From WRGT01 sp964450405 (GTDB lineage: Bacteria > Spirochaetota > UBA4802 > UBA5550): DNA of 64,000 bases. The position numbers and the translations under genes were made by a program. The notes beneath the pieces were generated by a model that had not been told where the DNA came from, did no database searches, and saw only the letters and a program-made list of their open reading frames with translations. The stretch covers positions 1-64,000 of the forward strand of contig CAYVCQ010000022.1 of the NCBI GenBank assembly GCA_964450405.1, in the 5' to 3' direction. Shown here piece by piece: positions 51,149 through 60,136 of this stretch (within the stretch, counting starts at the first letter, position 1; each line of letters opens with the position of its first letter).

Positions 51149-52375
51149 ATGATGGAAGATATAATAGTCGGCCTTGATATTGGAACAACGAAGACCTGTG
51201 CTGTAATCGGGTACATGAATGAAAACAATCAGGTTGAGATTGCCGGTGTGGGCGTTGCTCCTTCAAGGGGTTTAAAAAATGGAGTAATCGTTAATATCGA
51301 TAATACTTCTGCTTCAATAGTCAAGGCTATTGAGGATGCGGAACTTATGGCCGGTTATGAGGTAAGCAGCGTATTTGTAGGTATAAGCGGACAGCATGTT
51401 AAGGGTGAGAATTCAAAGGGTGTAGTTGCAATTGCCAATAGAAACAGGACAATATCCACCGTTGAAGTGAAAAGGGTAATTGAAGCAGCACAGGCAATTG
51501 TAATTCCAGTGGACCGTGAGATAATGCATGTTCTTTCGAAGGAATTCTCAGTAGATGATCAGTCAGGGATAAAGGATCCGGTAGGAATGGGCGGAGTAAG
51601 GCTTGAGGCTGAGGTTCACATAATAACAGCGGCAACAACAAGTATCCAGAATATGATAAAATCTGTGGCTAAGGCCGGTTTTCAGCATAGAGATATAGTT
51701 TTTAACCCCATCGCTTCAGCAGATGCGGTAATCGGGAGAGATGAACGTGATCTTGGAGTCGCTCTCGTTGATATAGGCGGCGGAACAACTGATATTATTG
51801 TATATCTTGAGGGCGGAGTTGCATACTCATCTGTACTTCCAGTGGGGAGTATTCACATAACAAACGATATATCGATTGGCCTCAGAACATCGATCGAATC
51901 CGCTGAGATGATAAAGAAAAAATTCGGATGCGCGGAATTGTCACTTGTTGACGCATCTGAAATGGTTGAAGTTCCATCTGTGGGCGGACGTGCTCCAAGA
52001 AGACTCTTCCGTCAGGAACTTACACAGATAATTCAGCCCCGTGTGAGTGAAATAATGGAGATGGTTGATCATGAACTGGTCAAAAGCGGACGTAAGGACA
52101 TGCTGGCAGCGGGAGTAGTTCTCACAGGCGGCGGAAGTATGCTGGACGGATGTGTAGAAGCGGCTGAAAGAGTGTTTAATATGCCGGTGCGTATTGGAAC
52201 ACCATCAGATATAGTTGGTCTCAAAGATGTAGTGGCTACTCCGCAGTTTGCTAATGGAGTTGGTCTTCTGAAATATGGCATAAGAATGAACAAATTCAGA
52301 TCTCAAGGCAAGTACAGCAGGCGCAAAACAGGTCTGGTGGACAAGCTGAAGAAAGTATTTGAGGAGTATTTGTGA
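51149..52375 (+). CDS. ftsA: Cell division protein FtsA
   Basis: 408 residues, actin-like. Phosphate 1 motif GLDIGTTKTCAVIG, phosphate 2 DIGGGTTDIIVY and adenosine LTGGGSMLDG. The C-terminal amphipathic helix LVDKLKKVFEEYL is the membrane-targeting sequence that anchors FtsZ. Two adjacent ATGs (51149, 51152); the second has better RBS spacing (GAGAGG). Confidence 0.96.
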   Translation: MMEDIIVGLDIGTTKTCAVIGYMNENNQVEIAGVGVAPSRGLKNGVIVNIDNTSASIVKAIEDAELMAGYEVSSVFVGISGQHVKGENSKGVVAIANRNRTISTVEVKRVIEAAQAIVIPVDREIMHVLSKEFSVDDQSGIKDPVGMGGVRLEAEVHIITAATTSIQNMIKSVAKAGFQHRDIVFNPIASADAVIGRDERDLGVALVDIGGGTTDIIVYLEGGVAYSSVLPVGSIHITNDISIGLRTSIESAEMIKKKFGCAELSLVDASEMVEVPSVGGRAPRRLFRQELTQIIQPRVSEIMEMVDHELVKSGRKDMLAAGVVLTGGGSMLDGCVEAAERVFNMPVRIGTPSDIVGLKDVVATPQFANGVGLLKYGIRMNKFRSQGKYSRRKTGLVDKLKKVFEEYL

Positions 52376-52742
52376 TTTTTTTTCACAAAACAGATTTATG
52401 ATTAAAACTGGTTTGACAAATAAAATTAATATTTTTACTATAAATACTTTATTAGATATTGTAGTGATTAATCCTATTTTAATTAATTTAAACCAGTGCA
52501 ATTTTAAGATTCTAACATGTGTTGTTTGTCACCCTGAGCCTGTCGAAGGGTGAAATAGTACAGATTAAAATCAAATATGCTTCGACAGGCTCAGCATGAC
52601 AATATGAATAAGCCTGTATAACTTAATTGAATTTTTAATAAGTAAGGGAAGTCAGACTAATGGATTCAAAAAATGATTCAAAAGACTGAATTCTAATGAG
52701 ACATAACGCTGCATAAATAAAAAGACCGGATCGGGAGGGTAC
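52376..52742. other. Gap between ftsA and ftsZ with repeat
   Basis: 367 bases with no supported gene, unusual inside this otherwise tightly packed cluster. It contains a family A inverted pair (52528-52600). A short ORF across it (52359-52553) ends inside the repeat and lacks an RBS. GGGAGGG precedes ftsZ, and a separate ftsZ promoter is likely in this stretch. Confidence 0.6.
52528..52600. repeat. Dispersed palindromic repeat, family A (copy 2)
   Basis: CCTGAGCCTGTCGAAGGG and GCTTCGACAGGCTCAGC lie in opposite orientation, about 25 bases apart, flanked by GTCA/TGAC. Matches copy 1 at 156-219. Confidence 0.8.
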
Positions 52743-53924
52743 ATGTTTAAACTGGAAGAAGAAAAGCCTTTGTCTACGATTATTAAAGTTATCGGAGTTG
52801 GCGGAGCGGGAACCAATGCTGTTAACAGAATGATCGCAACAGGAATGGAGGGCGTTGAGTTCATTGTTGCCAATACGGATGCGCAGCAGCTTCGGGATTG
52901 TCTGGCACTTGAGAAGATCCAGCTTGGATCTAAGCTCACCAGGGGACTTGGAGCGGGAGCAAATCCTGAAATCGGCAGAGAAGCTGCAGAAGAGGACCGG
53001 GATAAAATCACAAAAGCTCTAAAAGGGGCCGATATGGTTTTCATAACCTCAGGAATGGGGGGAGGTACCGGTACCGGTGCTGCTCCGGTTGTTGCCGAGA
53101 TAGCAAAAGAGCTGGGCGCTCTTGTTGTCGGAGTTGTAACCAAGCCGTTTAAAGTCGAAGGTAAGAGAAGAATGGCTCAGGCTGAAGAGGGTATTCGAAA
53201 TCTTAAAGGCAAAGTCGACACTCTTATTACTATCCCCAATGATCTTCTTCTTAAAATTATTGATAGAAAAACCCCTATTGAAGATGCTTTTAAGCTGGCT
53301 GATGATATACTTCGTCAGGGAGTGCAGGGTATTGCGGATCTTATTATGGTTACCGGTCTTGTCAATGTCGACTTTGCCGATGTAAGAACTGTAATGAGGG
53401 AAACCGGGGATGCTCTCATGGGTGTAGGAATCGCCACAGGTGAGAATAAAGCTCTTGAAGCGACGATGATGGCTATAAACAGTCCGCTTCTTGAAGAAAC
53501 CAGTATTGAAGGTGCAAAGGCCGTGCTTATCAATATAGCCGGTGGAAATGATCTCTCTCTGCATGAAGTAAATGAAGTGACTAATGAAATAACCAGACAG
53601 GTAGACCCCGATGCTAATATAATTTTCGGTACCACCGTTGATCCGGCACTTGATGATAAGGTGAGAATAACTGTAATAGCAACGGGATTTGACCGTAAAA
53701 AGAATATGCTTTCTGTAAATACCGTGAATAGTCTTAAACCTTCAACTCCGATAAGAGAAACAGGCGCATCTCTTACCCTTATTGACGGCAAGCAGGAACC
53801 TCAGAAAGCAAAACCCGCAGTTGCAAACAGAACATTTACGCTGGATTATGACAGGAAGAGTAGAAAGGATTTTGCAAACGAAGATCTTGATATTCCTGCG
53901 TTCCTGAGACGGATGAGCGAATAA
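52743..53924 (+). CDS. ftsZ: Cell division protein FtsZ
   Basis: 393 residues, tubulin-like GTPase. VGGAGTNAVNRMI opening, T4 signature GGGTGTGAAPVVAE, T7 synergy-loop region NVDFADVRTVM, and the conserved C-terminal peptide DIPAFLRRM that binds FtsA and other partners. Strong GGGAGGG RBS. Separated from ftsA by a repeat-containing gap. Confidence 0.98.
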   Translation: MFKLEEEKPLSTIIKVIGVGGAGTNAVNRMIATGMEGVEFIVANTDAQQLRDCLALEKIQLGSKLTRGLGAGANPEIGREAAEEDRDKITKALKGADMVFITSGMGGGTGTGAAPVVAEIAKELGALVVGVVTKPFKVEGKRRMAQAEEGIRNLKGKVDTLITIPNDLLLKIIDRKTPIEDAFKLADDILRQGVQGIADLIMVTGLVNVDFADVRTVMRETGDALMGVGIATGENKALEATMMAINSPLLEETSIEGAKAVLINIAGGNDLSLHEVNEVTNEITRQVDPDANIIFGTTVDPALDDKVRITVIATGFDRKKNMLSVNTVNSLKPSTPIRETGASLTLIDGKQEPQKAKPAVANRTFTLDYDRKSRKDFANEDLDIPAFLRRMSE

Positions 53925-53973
53925 TACCAACCCGATATATAAGGCTGTCTTAAAAGTATGCGTTTTAAACATT

Positions 53974-54079
53974 TGTCATTCCGGTTTTGCAGCTTCAATT
54001 ATTGCAAATACCGGAATCTCCTGAGTAAATCAGGTATATGAGATACCGGCATTACGTTGCACTTCAGCCGGTATGACAG
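53974..54079. repeat. Dispersed inverted repeat, family B (copy 2)
   Basis: The first 27 bases equal those at 13515. The end reads CAGCCGGTATGACAG. Internal ATACCGG and CCGGTATG units can fold. It lies between convergent ftsZ and the OmpA-family gene. Confidence 0.75.
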
Positions 54080-54109
54080 TGAGTAAACTTTTAAGTCAGT
54101 CAATTTTTT

Positions 54110-55756
54110 TTACTTCTTTAAGATAAGTTCAACTTTCCTGTCCAGACTGTAATAACGAGGTCCTTTTTTCCCTGAAACAGCTTTTGTTTCACCGAACCAT
54201 TGAACCGTAATCCGTTCTATTGGAATATCAAGAGATCTTATCAAATCAGAAACATTATTTGCCCGCTTCATGCTTAATCTGTCATTGGATTTAACAGAAC
54301 CCGCAGGATCAGAGTATCCCGATATAGTGAGTTGATATTCCGGATTGAGCCGCATAAACTCGACCAGCGAATGAATTTGAGGAATATAATCTGTAGCAAT
54401 ATTTGCAGAATCAAATTTAAAGTAGATAATTTTGAGAGCCGGGAAAGCGGATTTATCACTATCCTTTATCTCTACAGATGATTTTACCTCTGCCTCACTG
54501 CATGAAACAGTTTTCTTTTTAGATTTTAATTTTTTAGCTCCGAGATATAGAGTTATATTCTGAACCTGTCCCGGGGTAACATTGATTTTTATGCTGCATC
54601 CTGAATAGCTTTTTGAAGAAGGTTCAATAACCACGGAATCTACATCGTCTTTCGGAGTTAATGTAAAAGTGCCCTTATTGCTGCTTTTTACCTCTGTTTT
54701 CCGCAAAAATATTGATTCCTTCTCTCTCTCTGCCATGACAACAATTTTGAAGGAGATGTTCTTCATCAATTTCCCGGTTCTCTTATCTATAGTTTTTATG
54801 TTTAGAATTGAAGGCGGTCTTTCATTCTGAGATTTTTTTGCCGAAGATACAAATCCTTTTACAGCCGGGATAGATGAGTATAGGTCAAATTTCCCGAGCC
54901 CGCCGGCTCTGTCCGAGCATATTATTGAGTTTATTTTTGATTCAGAGTAATACATGTCATCATAGGAGGAGTTTATACCTTCGCCTGCATTTACCGGTTT
55001 TGTAAAACTCTTACCGGAGAGAGTTGTGTAATATATATCCCATCCTCCGAATCCTCCCGGCTTTCTCGATGCAAAATAGTATTTTCCGGATTTATAGGAT
55101 TGTCTGAATCCGATTTCATAATTTCCGCTGTTTATAGATTCAGGGAGTTCTTTGACATTGTTAAATCCTCCGCCATCAAGTTTTGCGGAATAAATTTTTG
55201 ATTTGCCCGGGCTGTTATAGGGCCATCTGGTGAAAAAGAGAGTCTTTCCGTCAATGCTGAGTCCCGGCGCACGTTCATTCATGTTTGTGTTAACGGAACC
55301 TTTAAGAATTTCCGGCTCTGACCACTTGCCCTCAACAAGTCTTGATATATATATATCAAAAGTTATCCTTCTTTTGCCGTCTGCGGTTACTGAAGGTAAA
55401 AACCCCCCGGGTCTGTCAGAAGCAAATAGTATTGTTTTTCCGTCTGCTGATATGAATGGAGTTTCATCATTGTAGTCCAGACTGTTCCTGAAAATCGGAT
55501 AAGGATCGCCCCATAATCCGTTCTTATTTTTGCACATGAATATATTATGAGATTTCTCCTGCGGCATGCGCGAGTTAAAAACAGCAGTACTGCCATCCTC
55601 TGTTATTGATGGAGCATAATCATCCCCCTCAGTGTTAATCCTCAGGGTTAGATTAATAAGAGAGGATGTTTTTTCGGAGTATGCCGTGGTGATTGCAACC
55701 GCAACGGCGGTTACCGCTATAATCAGTTTTATTTTAATATATTTTGTTTTCAGCAT
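54110..55756 (-). CDS. PD40-repeat OmpA-family outer-membrane protein
   Basis: 548 residues. N-terminal signal-like segment (IKLIIAVTAVAVAITTAYS), then WD40-like PD40 repeats to ~300 (motifs such as APSITEDGSTAVF, TPFISADGKTILFASDRPGG, APGLSIDGKTLFFTRW), a Lys/Ser linker and a C-terminal OmpA domain (IYFKFDSANIATDY, SGYSDPAGSVKSND, LSMKRAN). It would bind peptidoglycan and a periplasmic partner, as PD40-OmpA proteins do. Monocistronic, divergent from the barrel gene beyond the MITE. Confidence 0.85.
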   Translation of the reverse strand: MLKTKYIKIKLIIAVTAVAVAITTAYSEKTSSLINLTLRINTEGDDYAPSITEDGSTAVFNSRMPQEKSHNIFMCKNKNGLWGDPYPIFRNSLDYNDETPFISADGKTILFASDRPGGFLPSVTADGKRRITFDIYISRLVEGKWSEPEILKGSVNTNMNERAPGLSIDGKTLFFTRWPYNSPGKSKIYSAKLDGGGFNNVKELPESINSGNYEIGFRQSYKSGKYYFASRKPGGFGGWDIYYTTLSGKSFTKPVNAGEGINSSYDDMYYSESKINSIICSDRAGGLGKFDLYSSIPAVKGFVSSAKKSQNERPPSILNIKTIDKRTGKLMKNISFKIVVMAEREKESIFLRKTEVKSSNKGTFTLTPKDDVDSVVIEPSSKSYSGCSIKINVTPGQVQNITLYLGAKKLKSKKKTVSCSEAEVKSSVEIKDSDKSAFPALKIIYFKFDSANIATDYIPQIHSLVEFMRLNPEYQLTISGYSDPAGSVKSNDRLSMKRANNVSDLIRSLDIPIERITVQWFGETKAVSGKKGPRYYSLDRKVELILKK

Positions 55757-56144
55757 GATTACTCCGTCTAAATTGCTTATAATGTTTTCTTTACTGTTTA
55801 TGCACTGATCGTATATAATAAATCCCCCCAGGCGCAGGCCCCCTAAATCCCCCGGAGGGGGACTTGGAGAAATTTATGATAATACTCGAATATTTTATTT
55901 CCTAATCACTACTAAAACATAACCTATATATTAAACTAAGTCGTCAATTTTTATTCGTAATATTGTTTCCAATACTTTTTGAAGTCCCCCTCCGGGGGAT
56001 TTAGGGGGCTTTGATAGAGTATTGTTATAATTTTTAAAATTACACTCAAAATACAGCATTGTAAACTATTAAATATATCGGGAAATAAATAATTTAACTT
56101 TGGCATAAAATGACGATAATAAAAATAATAACCGGAGGATCGTG
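55757..56144. other. Gap containing MITE-like element
   Basis: 388 bases between divergent genes without a supported gene. Its middle is a 172-bp element with perfect 28-bp inverted ends (55838-56009). Confidence 0.6.
55838..56009. repeat. MITE-like element with perfect 28-bp terminal inverted repeats
   Basis: The ends 55838-55865 and 55982-56009 are exact reverse complements with cores CCCCCTAAATCCCCC and GGGGGATTTAGGGGG. The 116-base interior is AT-rich and non-coding. Each end itself has a TCCCCCGGAGGGGGA palindrome. Typical of non-autonomous inverted-repeat elements. Confidence 0.75.
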
Positions 56145-56960
56145 ATGCGTGTAAAGGTGATTTTATATCCATTAGCAATAATAGTGACAATTATAGTAAG
56201 CGGTTCTATATATGGACGTGAAAGTTATGAAGATTATATGGAAAAAAATACCAAAGATAGTTATAATAAAAATATAGAAGTCAAAAGGGATAAACCTCTT
56301 TCAGAAATAAAGCCGGAAGATAGAGAGGAGCTTCTTGATGAACTTAGAGGGGCAGTGCGGGAAGAGCTTGATCAGAGTATCAATGAAGAAAAAAGCGATA
56401 AAGATAAAAAAATCTATCAGGGAAAATTTGTTGATGAAGTGAGAAGTATTGTTAAAGAAGAGATAGAAGACGCAATCAGGATTAAACAGAGCAAATATTT
56501 AAGGAGATATACAGTAGAATTGGGGGGATTTGTATCATATCAGGCAAAGGGTGTTGATTCTGATGAGCAGGATAACAATAATATACTGAAGGTGTTCCCG
56601 CAATTTGCATTTTTTATAGACAATAATATTACACTGGCACTAAAGGGTGAAGCTGAGTATAATGTAACAAATAAAACTCAGTCATATTCCGGAGGGGCAG
56701 GTCCTCAGTTTATATTTGGTATTACAAAAAAGGATGATGTCTGTTTCTATGCGGAGATTATGGCCGGAATAAGCAGAAATTCTGAAGTGAGTAATAAATT
56801 CGGGTATAGATATTCAAACGGATTCGGTTTGAAATTTGTACTTTCCAGCGGTGTAATTTTTAACACCGGTGTTCAGCTGATTTTTGATAATCTCGGTCAG
56901 AATGTATCCGGATTTCAGAATATTATAGTTCCTACAATCGGGATAACAGCCTGGTTTTAG
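56145..56960 (+). CDS. Outer-membrane beta-barrel protein
   Basis: 271 residues from the ATG at 56145 (GGAGG six bases upstream; GTG at 56142 rejected). Signal peptide VKVILYPLAIIVTIIVSGSIYG, then ~90 residues of charged helix (EELLDELRGAVREELDQSI) and a beta-rich part from ~118 that ends in Phe (GITAWF), the OMP insertion signature. Similar proteins are annotated outer-membrane beta-barrel. 12 bases before an unknown gene and apparently co-transcribed with it and the voltage-sensor-like gene. Confidence 0.65.
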   Translation: MRVKVILYPLAIIVTIIVSGSIYGRESYEDYMEKNTKDSYNKNIEVKRDKPLSEIKPEDREELLDELRGAVREELDQSINEEKSDKDKKIYQGKFVDEVRSIVKEEIEDAIRIKQSKYLRRYTVELGGFVSYQAKGVDSDEQDNNNILKVFPQFAFFIDNNITLALKGEAEYNVTNKTQSYSGGAGPQFIFGITKKDDVCFYAEIMAGISRNSEVSNKFGYRYSNGFGLKFVLSSGVIFNTGVQLIFDNLGQNVSGFQNIIVPTIGITAWF

Positions 56961-56972
56961 AGGGGGGAGTTT

Positions 56973-57941
56973 TTGTCAAACAACAGATATAGCGAGCTTG
57001 ATTCAAATAAAGTTAATGATTTTGTAAATCATCTTCTTTCCAATCCCGGCATAAAGTCAGAACCTCTTCTTATAGGGGAGGGGATGATTATGAACTTTCT
57101 TGTGCAGAATCTTCCTCAACTGAAAGTCACATTTAAAAACAGCCAGTTTTTCCCTCACCTTGAATGGAATCAGGTGCTGGAAATGATCTTTGAGAACCTA
57201 TACGGAAGGGTTTCCGGTATTGTTCTCCCCTCAATAAATCAGTTCATAGATAATGCTGACATTAAATTTCTGGATAAACTTTCAAATGCCGGAACCATAG
57301 CTGAAAAATTCCGTAGAGAGAAGCTCCATGAATTTGTTCAGATGATTTTCAAAAATCGTGATGCCAGATTCAATATGAACAGTACCATAAATATTTTTAA
57401 TTACGGAATTCTGGAAAAGTATCTCGGAGAGATTTTTAAGAGAAGAGAATTTCTTTACAATGAACTTGTACGGGTTCAAAAGACTAATATTGATGCGGAG
57501 GAATACATCGTATTTTTAAAAATTATACTTTTAATTAAAAATATTGTATTCATCCGTCTGCCAATAAAGCCTTCCAATCCTGAGACCAAATTAAGTATTA
57601 ACGATATTGGAAAGAACAAAAAGAATGTTGAGGTTTATACAGATTCACTTGTGAAATACATCATCCCTATTCTCCCCGGATATCCGGAGAAGCTCATTCG
57701 TCTGGCAATAAAATCAAATTTTACAGATGATATGACCGAGCAGGATGAGGCATCTTCAAAACTTTTATATATTCTATGCGCCAGATTTCAGAATTATAAA
57801 CATGCTGCAAAGATTGAGAGAGGCGCTGAATCACCTGATAAAAGCTGGTTCGGAATTGCTAAAAAAAATGCAGAACATTTCGGATATGAAAAGAGAATAC
57901 TCGATGCTTTATATCTTATAGCTGGAGATAATAACTGGTGA
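56973..57941 (+). CDS. Hypothetical helical protein
   Basis: 322 residues, all-helical in appearance, soluble, no recognised domain. TTG start at 56973 with a very strong AGGGGGGAG upstream. The last four bases (ATGA) are shared with the next gene, so expression is coupled to the voltage-sensor-like membrane protein. A partner role for that protein is inferred. Confidence 0.6.
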   Translation: MSNNRYSELDSNKVNDFVNHLLSNPGIKSEPLLIGEGMIMNFLVQNLPQLKVTFKNSQFFPHLEWNQVLEMIFENLYGRVSGIVLPSINQFIDNADIKFLDKLSNAGTIAEKFRREKLHEFVQMIFKNRDARFNMNSTINIFNYGILEKYLGEIFKRREFLYNELVRVQKTNIDAEEYIVFLKIILLIKNIVFIRLPIKPSNPETKLSINDIGKNKKNVEVYTDSLVKYIIPILPGYPEKLIRLAIKSNFTDDMTEQDEASSKLLYILCARFQNYKHAAKIERGAESPDKSWFGIAKKNAEHFGYEKRILDALYLIAGDNNW

Positions 57942-59077
57942 TCAGAATGAAAAATTTTATAGATATAAAAAAAGTGTTAGAAACGTTTATTATCGGTGCG
58001 ATAATTCTTGTCATTATACAGACATTTCTGGATGAATACAGCAGATACGCTCATTGGAGTGTAATGGCACGGAACATACTTTTAGTTATGGGATTCTGTT
58101 TTGATTTAATTTTCTCTATTGAATTTACAGTGCGATCCATCTACCACGGAAAAAAAGGGAAATTTTTGGATTACATCAGATATGAAAGAGGCTGGGTGGA
58201 TTTTATCAGTTCATATCCGCTTATTTTGCTTGATTCCGGTCCGTCACTATTTTTTCTATTAACTATAGATGCACACTCGGGAGTTGGTGCCACAGCTGCC
58301 ATGAAAGTGTTAAAAGTGGTTAAAGCCGTCCGGATAACACGAATACTCAGGTTAGTCAGGGTGATAAAAATTTTCGGTAAGATTCATAATGCGGAATCTA
58401 AAATGGCGCAGCACCATACGGCGACTATAACTACAACGGCAGTATTTACTATTGTATCGGTTCTTCTAGGGTTTACACTCATTTTTGGAACATCGGCACT
58501 TCATTTTTCAAAAGAACGGTCTGAAGAATATATAAATCTGATTGATGGACTTAAAAGAATATCTGACATGAACGGAGTGGGATATAGGGAATCATCTGAG
58601 GGAATTTTTTTAGCTGATAAAAATATTCTCAAAATTATTTATACAGGCGGAACTGTTGTTGAGAGAATGACAGATTCTGAGTTTAAAAAGTATTATGATC
58701 AGGAAGATTATATGCAGGTAACCGGCAAAGCGTGTACACTTTTTGTCTCATTGATAGATATAAACAAGGAGATCGCTCTTGAGCATATGCAGAATTTTCT
58801 GATAATAATATTTATTGTTTTTGCATTTATGCTTCTTTATACAAAACATTTTGTTCAGAATATTTCAGATGCAGTTCACATCCTCAATCTCGGTTTCAGA
58901 AAAAAAGATTACAACCTTCTGATAAAAATACCTGATGAAAAAGCGGATCACGAAATATTCAGACTCGCTAAATTTTATAATGACGCATATCTGCCGGCAA
59001 AGATGAAAAGAAATGACAGCGAATCCGCTAAGAAAAGTACATCGCTTTCGATGAAGGATATGATGGATTTCAAGTGA
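57938..59077 (+). CDS. Voltage-sensor-like membrane protein with HAMP-like tail
   Basis: 379 residues. S1 ~13-34, S2 44-69 with the channel-like FDLIFSIEFTVR, S3 ~85-110 (RGWVDFISSYP), then an S4-like helix with a basic residue at every third position: K123, K126, K129, R132, R135, R138, R141, K144. No pore loop or selectivity filter follows. Instead there is a helix (~163-189), a ~95-residue extracytoplasmic segment, another helix (~285-305) and a HAMP-like cytoplasmic end with DEKADHEIFRLAKFYNDA. This suggests a voltage-sensing or ion-transport domain wired to a signalling module. Family placement is by motif only. Confidence 0.6.
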   Translation: MIRMKNFIDIKKVLETFIIGAIILVIIQTFLDEYSRYAHWSVMARNILLVMGFCFDLIFSIEFTVRSIYHGKKGKFLDYIRYERGWVDFISSYPLILLDSGPSLFFLLTIDAHSGVGATAAMKVLKVVKAVRITRILRLVRVIKIFGKIHNAESKMAQHHTATITTTAVFTIVSVLLGFTLIFGTSALHFSKERSEEYINLIDGLKRISDMNGVGYRESSEGIFLADKNILKIIYTGGTVVERMTDSEFKKYYDQEDYMQVTGKACTLFVSLIDINKEIALEHMQNFLIIIFIVFAFMLLYTKHFVQNISDAVHILNLGFRKKDYNLLIKIPDEKADHEIFRLAKFYNDAYLPAKMKRNDSESAKKSTSLSMKDMMDFK

Positions 59078-59083
59078 GCGACA

Positions 59084-59185
59084 GATGCTTCGACGTGCTC
59101 AGCATGACAGAGTTCCGTCACACTGAGCTTGTCGAAGGGTATAACACTGAAAGACAGATGCTTCGACAGGCTCAGCATGACAGAG
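59084..59185. repeat. Dispersed palindromic repeat, family A (copy 3, three units)
   Basis: Three units: GATGCTTCGACGTGCTCAGC (59084), GTCACACTGAGCTTGTCGAAG (59117, opposite orientation) and ATGCTTCGACAGGCTCAGC (59158). They begin seven bases after the stop of the voltage-sensor-like gene and end at the stop of the receiver-HATPase gene on the other strand. Confidence 0.8.
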
Positions 59186-59191
59186 TTGATG

Positions 59192-60136
59192 TCAGCTTCT
59201 GTCTTCAATAATCTTTAGTGAAGATGTTTCTGATTCAACCGGTTCTTCAAAGTTTTTAAAAATAAGAATAATTTCGGTGCGGAAATTTTTCTTTATGATA
59301 AAATAATATTCTCCAGAAAGCTTTCTAACAAGATCCAGACCCCTTCCTGATTCAGATATAAGATCACATATATCCTCACCGGTGGCTATTGATTCCTCAA
59401 TGAGTCTGTTCTGTATAATCACGTTATTTAAACTTTCGAGTATTTTCTTTTTGGTGAGTTTTCCGTTGGAATCTGTAATTGATATGGCATATGCATCATC
59501 TGTGTGACAGAATTGGATATCGACAAATTTATCCAATGGAAGTTCAACAGGTACACGGTCAAGTTTTTCCTGTGTCAATCCGTGAGAATGGTATACAGCA
59601 TTTATAACCATTTCGTTTAGTATAAGACCAAGAGTAGCGCGGCTTGGTATCTGAAAATCCCAGCTCAGAATATGTTCAATAATCAGATCAATTGCCCTGT
59701 TTATCTGGAGAGATTTTCTTATTTTCATTCTCTTGGTTTCAATTATGTTTTCCAGATAATTATTAAGTCCGAATATATTTTTCTTTGTAATAAGTTTCAG
59801 GGAGAGGTTTAGAATTTCCTTTGCATTAACAGGTTTATGGAGTACATTTCCAATACCCTGTTCAAATATACGGTTGAAGAACTGGTCTATATTTTTGTCA
59901 GTCACCATTATCATGGGTGTATTTGGATAGTTTTCCTCGACATATTCATGAAGATCGAATGCGTTATCACCGGGGAGTTCCACTTCGGATACTAAAAGAT
60001 CGAAATCATAGGCTTTGAGTTTTGAAATCGCATCAAATGCAGAATCGCAGAAAACTGCGCTATATCCGGCTTCGTTAAAGATATCTTTTAAAGTGTTTTT
60101 ATAAGGGGAGAGGTCTGCTATTAAAATTTTATACAT
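59192..60136 (-). CDS. Receiver-HATPase (RsbW-like) protein with Glu at phospho-site
   Basis: 314 residues from the ATG at 60136 (AGGAA upstream). Receiver domain 1-115: ILIADLSP, then DLLVSEVELPG where the phospho-acceptor Asp is replaced by Glu (E51), MVTDK and LHKP with the conserved Lys. A linker helix leads to a HATPase_c_2 domain with LNEMVINAV (N box) and ESGRGLDLVRKL (G box). Architecture matches anti-sigma-factor kinases with a receiver input. E51 resembles a phosphomimic, so the receiver may be locked or regulated otherwise. The PP2C and STAS proteins at 18.9-20.7 kb are plausible partners. Confidence 0.8.
   Translation of the reverse strand: MYKILIADLSPYKNTLKDIFNEAGYSAVFCDSAFDAISKLKAYDFDLLVSEVELPGDNAFDLHEYVEENYPNTPMIMVTDKNIDQFFNRIFEQGIGNVLHKPVNAKEILNLSLKLITKKNIFGLNNYLENIIETKRMKIRKSLQINRAIDLIIEHILSWDFQIPSRATLGLILNEMVINAVYHSHGLTQEKLDRVPVELPLDKFVDIQFCHTDDAYAISITDSNGKLTKKKILESLNNVIIQNRLIEESIATGEDICDLISESGRGLDLVRKLSGEYYFIIKKNFRTEIILIFKNFEEPVESETSSLKIIEDRS

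Noticed and set aside
52359..52553. 64-codon ORF between ftsA and ftsZ
   Set aside because: Starts inside ftsA, ends in a family A repeat, no RBS.
59084..59185. CRISPR-like series of three similar units
   Set aside because: Units alternate in orientation, spacers are unequal, and the same sequence is dispersed elsewhere; no cas gene is present.
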